64,000 bases of DNA from Dipteris shenzhenensis (Eukaryota; Polypodiophyta; Polypodiopsida; Gleicheniales). A model generated the notes under the pieces. That model had not been told where the DNA came from and made no database searches. It worked only from the letters and a program-made list of their open reading frames with translations. This document shows, piece after piece, positions 56,261-64,000 of the stretch. The translations under genes were made by a program, and so were the position numbers. Position 1 is the first letter of the stretch; every line of letters starts with the position of its first letter. The stretch lies in the NCBI GenBank assembly GCA_047967505.1, contig CM106540.1; one strand, written 5' to 3'.

Positions 56261-57270
56261 GAAGGGAGCCTGTATTGTCAAGTTTATCTCATTTATAGTA
56301 CTATTTCATGTTGTTTCTACTATCTTTCTAGAAACTAGTGCTTGCCTCTAATGTTGGATGTAAGCGGTGATTGTTGCAGGCTTCTTCCTTATGGATTGGG
56401 CAAGCCAAGAGTTGAAACCTGAGCTTGGAGTCCTCCTTTTTGTTGTCTACCTTGTACATATGCTCTTCAGTCTTGTATCTAGGTCCTAGGTTTTCATTGA
56501 GTTCATCAGTTTGGAAGGTGCATTGCACCTTGGTCTTGTATTTCCATTTTCAAGAATAAAGTGAGCCTGGATAAGGGGGGGGGCCCGTCTTGGCCCCTCA
56601 ATGATATTGCAATTTCCAATGATGTCACTTTGTGTTTAAGCTGTATAAGTCTTAATTCCAGCTTAATTGCAATCTCTTAAGTTCAAGTATATGTGTTTGG
56701 CAACTCGCAATCATTTCATTCAAACGCCTTTGCAAAATCCGTTGTCTGAATTGATAGAAAGCACCGAGTAGTTTATAGGTACGTTAGTTCTCTTCCTTTG
56801 GGATGGCATGGCTAACAACTCTGATAATGATAGTGCTCGAGATATGCATGTAGGGGCATGAGCATTTGCGCTTCTGAGCTTTCCCCGAGAGTTCTCTGGG
56901 TGGTCGCTGTAGGGGTTGGAGGAACTGTTTTCTTGACATAATCTCGTTGCGCACTTTAGCAGAGGCGTTCGCAGTGTCAACACGTGAGACTAATCTCTTG
57001 AAGAGGGGTGGGCATGGACAGGATCTCTGCGGTTTTGGGGGGTAGCAAACTTTTGGGCATGTGTGGGTGGCACACATTGCATCGCATCACTCTAATCAGG
57101 AGGAGCACGGGATTTAGTAACAGGTCTAGTTGCAGTAGTGGAATAGAAAAGGGAAGGGGCAGCATCCGGAGTGCGGACGATAGGTTGCATTTCCTGGGAT
57201 TTTACATTTCTCTACTCTTGGCGTCGACTCTGCTCTCACTCTTTTGCCTCTCTCTCTGCAAGGTTACGTA
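56261..57270. other. Spacer between chromovirus and LINE
   Basis: The first part may belong to the LTR. A G9 run at about 56,576 and a sharp change of composition follow. Minus-strand frames at 56,720-57,165 have no domain that I can name; they could be the 3' end of the LINE. Confidence 0.35.
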
Positions 57271-57274
57271 GTTG

Positions 57275-60200
57275 CACCAGAGTGTGCTCTCTTCTTTTGT
57301 CAAGATGTCCTCTTTTTGGATGAACACTTGTAGCTACGTCTTGGTTTGAAGAACTCTCTGCAGATTATCACTTCGCTCCTGGTTGCATACATAGATTTAG
57401 AAAAAAATCAGTAGCATCCACAATGTTATTGTTAAAAACTTTTGCGCATCGAGTAAACCAAATTGAATGAAGCGTAGAAGCACAGATAGCATTCTAGTTG
57501 GGGGGAGCTCTGCTAGGAGTGTCGCCCAATAGTAGGTAGGAAAAATTGAACGGGAGCCTAGTGTGTTGTAGCTATGCGGAAGACCATAGAGATTTGGAAA
57601 GTCTACAGTTGAGGAAGAGTTGTGGAACATCTATATCTCTTGCATATTTCATGACCGTGACTGACTGGCCTCCTTTCTTTCGTCGTCCATCCACTTTCTC
57701 TGCTCTCAGCTCCAGAGGTCACCCCAAACTCTTACTCCCTTCTTGTTAAGTTTGAGAGCTCCTTTTAGGTCTTCATCGCTCACCTGTGCGTTCGGCCAGA
57801 TTAGGGGGAACCATATTGAGTCTTGGCTACAAAAGGTGCCTGTCTTTCTTAAAAAGCCCTTCCAAATTATGTATGGGCGCGTTGATTCCCATAGTTGCCA
57901 TGTTCCCTTCCATAGTTCTGACCCTTTCGCGATACAAGGTTCTTTGCCCATAAGTGCCACCTCAAGCAGAATCTATTTCCATTGTCTACATCTCTTGAGT
58001 CTGACCTTTTTTAAGTTGCGAAGAATTAAAGTAGCCCAAGTTGTGAGTCAGGATTTAGAACGGCTTTGGATATCCACTGGTCCATGAATCTTGCCACAGA
58101 CTTTTCAATATCCACAATCCCTAGTCCCCGTGAATATTTGGGCATCGTGCAGATTTGCCATTTTACTTTGACCATTTTGTGGTGGTCTGTGTTCCCCCCC
58201 TACAGGAAAGATCGAAAAATGATGTTAATAAGTTTCCCAGACTCTTTTTGGTTGGCGCCGAAAAAGAAATGAAGTACAGAATCTAAGGATAGATGTAGTG
58301 ATTTAGTAAAAACTTTCTTCTTGCTAGAGTTGGTTGGAGGCCTTGCCACTTATTGATTTTATCTGAAATTCCAACGATCATTTAATGAGCATCTGAAGCC
58401 CATAGGGATACCTAGTAATCTGAAAACCTCTCTTTCTCCTATGACTTTGCATGCTTTGTCTAATAGCAGTTGGGGAGGTGGACTCCTGGTACCATATATG
58501 CCTATTTTTTCGTGATTGATTCTGGAGCCTAAGGCTAGACAAAATACATTTAAGCAATCCAAAATGTTAGCCACCACTAAATTCTCATCGTTGTGCAAGG
58601 TCAGAGGTATCGTTGGCAAATTGTTGACAGATGATATGTCTTCCTTCTTCAACTTGAATACCTTTCAAAGTTCCGCTGTCAGCCTTGTCCTGAATAAGCC
58701 AACCAAGTGCATCCACTGCTATCGCGAAAAGTAGGGGTGCTAGAGGGCATCCTTGTTTGATGGATCTCTTTAAAGCAAAGCAAGGTGAAGCCTTATTGTT
58801 AATCTCTATCTTTCCTCTAGCCTGAGAGAGGAGGACATCCACATGAGAGAGGAAGTTGGGAGCTACCCCCAGTCCTGTAAAGAGGATAGGATAAAACCCC
58901 ATTCCATCATGTCATGAGCTTTATCAAAGTCAACTTTGAGGAAGCAGATATCTTGTTGAGTTTCCTTCACTAGTTCGAGACCCTCCCAAAGTGTGAGGAT
59001 TGCCTCAAGGATGTGCCGCCCTTGGATAAAGCCTTTCTGCTCTTCTTTTATCCACCCTTAGTCTGAGGGCCAGTGCTTTGGCAAAAATCTTATAGCTGGT
59101 GTTCAACATGGTCAGAGGTCTCCAATTTTTAATCTCCTCTTTAGAGCCTCCTTTTGGGATTAACTTGATCATTCCTATGTTAGTTCTTGGATCCCAAATC
59201 CTTTTTCTTTTGATTCTTGCCAAAGCTTCATTAAGCAGGGGCCCACCAGTTGGAGCCCATTCTCACCAAGTTTCTTACCTTTTCCCATAGCATCAACTGC
59301 TCCTCTTAATTCTTCAAGTGTGAGGTCTTTGTCTAGGTATTGGCAATCAAAGGGGGATACATGTTTGATTCTAGTCTATCAATAGTGTTCTCTAGCTCTA
59401 GGTATTGGCAATCAAAGGGGGATACATGTTTGATTGTAGTCTGTCAGTAGCGTTCTCTAGCTCTAAGATTTTCAGTCGAGAGTGGCTCAGCCTCTCCAAG
59501 AATATTATGGAAGTGGGACAAAACTAAATCCATGATCTCGTTTGGATCTTGCACACTCCTTCCGTCTTTCTATAGGGCATCTAAAGATCCCTTAGCGTGT
59601 TTCTTTCGGAGGCTTAGGAACATGTCATCATTGGCTCTGTCACTTTTTCCTGCCCATCACTCTCTTGTGTAGATTGTGGCTTGCCTTGCTTCAATCTCTG
59701 CCTCGGCTTTCAAGTTGTCTCTTGTGTTTCTTAGTTGTGTCTAACCCTGAGGTGAGTTGTCATCGTCGAGCTCCTTTATCTAATCTTCTAGTACCTGCCT
59801 CCGCCTGAGTCTAGCTTTATATGATCTTCGCTTTATCGCCTTTAAGAAGCAACAAGTGCGCTCTGTGGCTCTCACCCATTTATCTGTTGTATTGGCTGTC
59901 CCACCTAAAGCCTTTTGCCAAATTCTTATAATTTTATTTTGCACATATGGAAGTTGGAAGAAAAAAGGGTTAGCCTTGAACCAGGATCTAAACCAAGATC
60001 TAGAACCTCCTCCCTTCACCCTTTTCTAGGGAGATTAGAATTGGTTTATGGCCAGAGAAGGGGAGGGACATAAGAGCGTTGGCCTTATGGCAAAGGGCAT
60101 CATCCAAGATTCTTCTAGATAAGTAAGCTCTGTCCTGCCGAGCTTTTCTATGGTTCTGTACTAGTAGCTGGCTATTTGACCAGGTGAAAGAAGTATCTTT

Positions 60201-60710
60201 TGAGGCGTCTATAAAAAAGGCTTGGTCCTTTAGATTATTCCAAGCTGTCGTCTCGCTCCCTCTTAGTACATTACCTAACCCATTCCATGTATCTCTTCTG
60301 CAGTTCCCGAAGAGGATAGTGTTGTCTTGTAAAATTTTGCCATCCCACAGGAGTACTCTCTCTCCAATAGAATTAGGGGTGTAGATTGAGAATATCTAGC
60401 AAGCTAGGTTGGGGTGAGTGAAATCAAACCCTATTCCATTTCAGCCAAAGGTTGACAAGACCCTTCCTACAACTTGAGACAAGTGCTTCGCAATGCACAA
60501 AACTGCCCCTCCTCTGCCCTCTTTGTGATCAGTACAGAACCACAATCTTTTATCATCAATCTAGCTCAGCTGCCATCTTAACTTAGGTCCCCGATTTTAA
60601 CTTCCTAGAGAGATAAGAAGTTAGGGTTGAGCCCTCTAGCACAGATCCATCTTTTGAGGATCACTTGTCTGAGGTCATTTGACATTCCTTATACATTTAA
60701 ACTTAGGAAA
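57275..60710 (-). pseudogene. L1-type LINE ORF2 (endonuclease and reverse transcriptase)
   Basis: On the minus strand the endonuclease starts near 60,690 (GMSNDLRQVILKRWICARGL; LNPNFLSL, stop, EVKIGD). It continues FFIDASKDTSFTWSNSQLL, RQDRAYLSRRILDDALCHKA and SLPFSGHKPILISLEKG, where the family has S-D-H, so a catalytic Asp is lost. RT follows from about 59,250: LIPKGGSKEEIKNWRPLTML, GFIQGRHILEAILTLWEGLE, SIKQGCPLAPLLFAIAVDAL. The catalytic motif reads QFANDTSDL (Y/F-A-D-D to F-A-N-D). Post-RT sequence (EREVFRLLGIPMG; PKYSRGLGIVDIEKSVARF) runs to about 58,080. There are many stops. A non-functional plant L1 copy. Confidence 0.85.
59333..59462. repeat. 65 bp tandem duplication in LINE
   Basis: A 65-base unit beginning CTAGGTATTGGCAATCAAAG is present twice (from 59,333 and 59,398) with a few differences. 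It lies upstream of the RT start and is not a multiple of three. Confidence 0.85.
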
Positions 60711-60719
60711 AAGAACTTT

Positions 60720-62086
60720 TCTTGTTTTTTCTTCATAGGGTATCGCTTTTGTTTCTCTCCTTCTTGAAATTAACCTGTGGCAAGAGAGAAAAGCCTCTTG
60801 ATAGCCTTCTCTTTTCTCTCTCTCTAGAGCTTGGATCTTTGGACCTCTCACTTGAGGGTCCTGACTGCATACTTCGTTTTTCCGCCTGTTTAGTTTTTCT
60901 CCCTTTCACTAACGTGAATGGAGGGTCATCCTTCACCAAGGTTTCATGTTTGGATCGTTATAATTGAGCTTCAAAATCCTGAGTGTTCTCGACAATCTCT
61001 TCTTCCTCTAAGCTTTTTATTACCTTTTCTTCAGGGGACGCACTCATGTGTAGCTACTTGGTTTTCTTTATTAACTTCTCTCCACTGGACTTTCTGTGTC
61101 TTGGTTTTTGGGTTCTACTGAAGGAGCTTCTTCTTCTATAGCTTGCACATTTTGGGGGGGGACTTGGTACCTCTATATTTTCTTTTCTACAGTTATTCCC
61201 ATCCAGACAATCCTTGATGTAGTGTCCGCCCAAGCCACACAGAAAGTAGGACTTGGGAATGTTCTTGTAAAATAACTTTTGAATCATTTTCACTCCATCA
61301 CCATCTAGCACTTGAATGGCATTAGGTGGGTCATGATCACTAGATCCATCAAGACACAAGCTTGAGGGTTACCTTATGGGCTTATGAATCTCTTTGTTTC
61401 GAGAGCCAGGAACTGTCCTAGTAGGGCGTAGAGGGCCTCTACTTGCGGGAAGAGGGAAAGAGGCAAATCATGGAACCCTATTAGATTGGGGCTTTAGAGG
61501 GTGGTGGCGAATCAGGATTAAAGGAAGGATCCCACATATGAAGAGATAGAGGTGGGCTTCTAATCATCCATGAACCCTTCTAAACTACCTTTGAAGCCAT
61601 TTCAGGCTTTTCAAACAGCAAAACAATATATCTGTTCTTGAGGAAGAGAACGCTAGTAACATTTAGACCTTTACAAGACCAAAAATGTCTAACCCACCCT
61701 TCGAGGAATAGTGCAGGTGGTCGGGGTCTGTGAATGTATCCTACCACTATGCAAGAATGGACCCACTTCGTGGATTCATTTAGAATACCATTATATACCT
61801 TTACCGAAGGAAGTTTACCTTTGAAAGAGCTATTATCTACTCAATCATTTTCAGGATCTTTGACTCCTTCTGAGGAGGTCTTGGAGGGAGGATTGTGGAA
61901 GATCTTTCTTGCTCTCAGTGAGAGTTCTTCCCGTGCTGATTGTTTCAGGGTTGTAGGGGCTTTAAACAACCTTCATCTGCCTCCTTGGACAGCACCCACA
62001 TAGGTTCCTCTCTGCATCTCCAGCAAGGCTTGCCCTTTCTCGGTCTGTTGCACCGCATGTTGGGGGTGGGCTCCATGAGTAGGATG
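60720..62086 (-). pseudogene. LINE ORF1 (DUF4283-like and zinc knuckle)
   Basis: ORF1 proteins of plant L1 elements bind their RNA. The minus strand from about 61,790 reads WVRHFWSCKGLNVTSVLFLK, NRYIVLLFEKPEMASKVV and SLHMWDPSFNPDSP, a DUF4283-type pattern. It then reads YKNIPKSYFLCGLGGHYIKDC, a knuckle whose first Cys has become Phe (F-L-C-G-x-x-G-H-x4-D-C). Charged tail sequence reaches 60,733. Sequence upstream to 62,086 (KGKPCWRCREEPMWVLS) may be its 5' end. The copia LTR begins at 62,087, so the LINE is cut there. Confidence 0.7.
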
Positions 62087-62818
62087 TGTAAGAAAATAAT
62101 ACGTCTGTGCTCAACACATAACAAGATCTCGTATGCAAGAGAGAACATAGATAGTATGGAGAATCAAAAATTTGATTACTATAGAACTGATACAATAGAT
62201 GGCGCTGCCTCCCAACCGTGCGCTCCTATGAAAGGAGCTTCGATGGTGAGATGGAAACAGTAGAGGACGGAGGCTGGACGCTAAGGAATCAAGGTTGCTG
62301 TAGCCAGTGATGAAATGGACTTCACGGGCTTGCTCTTATATAGCCACCAGTCGTAGTCGGTTGGGCTCAATTGGGTGATCGACCCAGTCCACCCAAAACG
62401 GTCGACTAGGGGTCAGTCCCGAAATAGGCCACCTACCACACGATAGAACCGGTGCGCAAAATAGAGCAACGAACCTATGGTCACTGTTCGGCCCATAGCC
62501 ATCCGGGATCATCTGGGACTCCAAACGGGCCCCGCAACCCGAGAGTGGGATGCCTCGCGAAATGCTCCGTCTACCCTCAATGCAATCAGTCAGGGGATGC
62601 CTTCCCACACTTGCATGTAGCCTAGTTGGCAATGTGCCAACTCCGTTCAGCCATCAGGCCACACATGGCCCCCATCTGGTGTCCAAACCAAGACCTACCG
62701 CGGATAACCGAGCTACTCAAATGCCTTCTCCTCATATGGGGGGCTTACAAGTAGAGTTAGCTGGTTCCCGCGTAGTTACATGAGAGTGGAGCATTGATAT
62801 CTAACACCCCGCCTCAAT
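62087..62818 (-). repeat. Copia 3' LTR with polypurine tract, minus strand
   Basis: The tract GAGGCGGGG at 62,807-62,818 lies before TGTTAGATATC (start at 62,806). The LTR ends TTTTCTTACA at 62,087; TGTTAG and CTTACA form the usual imperfect terminal inverted repeat. A TATA box GGCTATATAAGAGC is at 62,335-62,343. The LTR is about 720 bases. The flanking bases on the lower side (GGATG on the + strand) would be the target duplication, but the other end is outside the window. Confidence 0.8.
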
Positions 62819-62836
62819 GTCCACCCGCAAGTGAAC

Positions 62837-64000
62837 TTACTTTTTCAGTCCAATGCCAAGTCGATGAAGATGCCTCTCCAGCAAGTCTCTTCCAAGCGCC
62901 TTTGTGAAGATGTCCGCACAATCCTCTGTAGTTGGACAATACACCAAGTCGACCTCTCCATCCATGATGAGCTCGCGTACAAAGTGATATTGAATCTCAA
63001 TGTGTTTTGTGCGAGTGTGGAACACAGGGTTCTTTGCAATCGCCATGCAACTCTAATTGTCACATGATAACTGCGTAGGCTTGTTCTGCACTGCACCCAT
63101 GTCCCCCAAAATCCTCCTCAACCACACTGCCTCGCAAGAAGCAAAGCATGCTGATTTGTACTCAGCCTCGATAGAAGAAAGAGCAACTGTGGGTTGCTTC
63201 TTGCTGACCCATGAGACAGCTCCAAATCCAAGTGAGAAACAGTAACCTGTCACTAATCTCCCACCGTCCACGTCTCCTACCCAATCCGAGTCACAGAATC
63301 CGGTCAAGATGTTGCCCTGGTATAGGTGATGCCATAATCAAGTGTGCCTTTGATGTATTTCAGCACCTGCATCCCTGCCTCCAATGGTTCTCTCGAGGCT
63401 TATTGGAAAACCTACTTAGTACACCAGTCGCAAAGCTGATGTCCGCCGGCCGTGTGTTGCACAAGTAAATCAAGCTACCCGCAAGCCTTCTGTACTTCGC
63501 TTCGTCCACTAGTGGTGATGAATCCTCGTTTGAGAGCTTCACGTCAACCTCCATAGGGGTACCAACTGTTGTGCACTCAGCCATGTCAAATACCTTCAAT
63601 ATCTCTCTAGCATACTTCAGCTGTGAAATGAAGATTTGTTTCGGCTCTTGCCAAACTTCAATCCCCAAACAGAAATGCATCAGTCCGAGGTCTGTCATTT
63701 CAAACTCTCTTCCTAGCAAATACTTTGTCTGCGAGATCTTCTCTTCATGGTTCCCTGTTATGACAAGGTCGTCCACATAAAGGACCACGATCATACACCT
63801 GCCTCCTTCTCTAAAGATATACAAATTTGCATCTGATGGGCTCCTCTTGAACCCATTTTGCAGAAAGTAGGCATCAATTCACTGGTACCATGCTCTTGGG
63901 GCCTGTTTCAGCTCGGAAAGTTCCTTCTTCAGTTTACAGACTTCACCTTCTAAACCAGGGATCACAAAACCTGGTGGTTGTTCCACGTATACCTCCTCCT
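62837..64000 (-). pseudogene. Copia reverse transcriptase and RNase H, runs off window
   Basis: The minus strand enters at the window edge inside RT: VEQPPGFVIPGLEGEVCKLK, KELSELKQAPRAWYQ, a stop, then MIVVLYVDDLVITGNHEEKI with YVDD intact and FEMTDLGLMHFCLGIEVWQE. RNase H follows after a frameshift near 63,360: TGFCDSDWVGDVDGGRLVTG, ALSSIEAEYKSACFASCEAV, one stop, then RTKHIEIQYHFVRELI and ADIFTKALGRDLLERHLHR to a natural stop at 62,837. The order and strand fit the LTR just below. Few lesions make it one of the younger elements here. The 5' half lies beyond 64,000. Confidence 0.9.

Noticed and set aside
61940-62263. 107-codon + strand ORF
   Set aside because: It spans the junction of a copia LTR and LINE sequence, both of which read on the other strand.

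Overview
This window is nuclear DNA from a land plant, most likely a large-genome seed plant. A gymnosperm, perhaps yew-like, fits best, but that is inference. The reasons are two spliced plant genes (a CYP716-type cytochrome P450 and a tyrosinase-type polyphenol oxidase), dense nested Ty3/gypsy and Ty1/copia retrotransposons, an L1-type LINE, and long AT-rich spacers between them. There is no operon structure, no tRNA or rRNA gene that I can see, and no CRISPR array.

Layout. 1-8.5 kb: the 3' end of a decayed gypsy element on the + strand (RNase H, integrase, about 6 kb of uncharacterised sequence with coiled-coil remnants, purine tract, 3' LTR). 8.5-14.1 kb: AT-rich spacer, a copia RNase H tail, a minisatellite of about 93 bp units, and a badly eroded second copia tail. 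14.1-16 kb: unrecognised ORFs. 16.0-16.5 kb (-): a frameshifted relic of a group F bZIP (bZIP19/23 zinc-sensor type). 17.5-19.2 kb (-): an intact three-exon P450. 20.8-24.2 kb (+): a fairly complete copia element, inserted into a gypsy gag relic. 24.2-27.9 kb: gypsy gag pieces in both orientations plus a minus-strand 5' LTR with primer binding site. 28-29.3 kb: remnant of a transposon-like DUF7869-type ORF. 30.7-35.5 kb: a coding-poor, pyrimidine-rich LTR element whose right LTR copy contains a hAT transposase fragment. 35.5-39.5 kb: mostly non-coding. 39.5-43.1 kb (-): copia-type LTRs, a copia gag relic and a MITE. 44.9-46.7 kb (-): an intact two-exon polyphenol oxidase. 48.4-56.2 kb: a gypsy chromovirus whose 5' LTR has been split by an inversion. 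57.3-62.1 kb (-): a LINE, interrupted near its 5' end by a copia element that runs from 62.1 kb to the end of the window.

Only two genes look able to make full-length protein: the P450 (predicted 490 aa) and the polyphenol oxidase (predicted 555 aa). Both have consensus splice sites, complete catalytic motifs, an upstream TATA-like box and a downstream AATAAA. Both encode specialised-metabolism oxidases, on the same strand about 26 kb apart with only transposon debris between. That is suggestive but not evidence of a metabolic cluster. I found no convincing undescribed biological system. The strongest unusual features are structural: a transposase fragment sitting cleanly inside an LTR, an LTR cut by a mappable inversion, and a relic of a zinc-sensing transcription factor.
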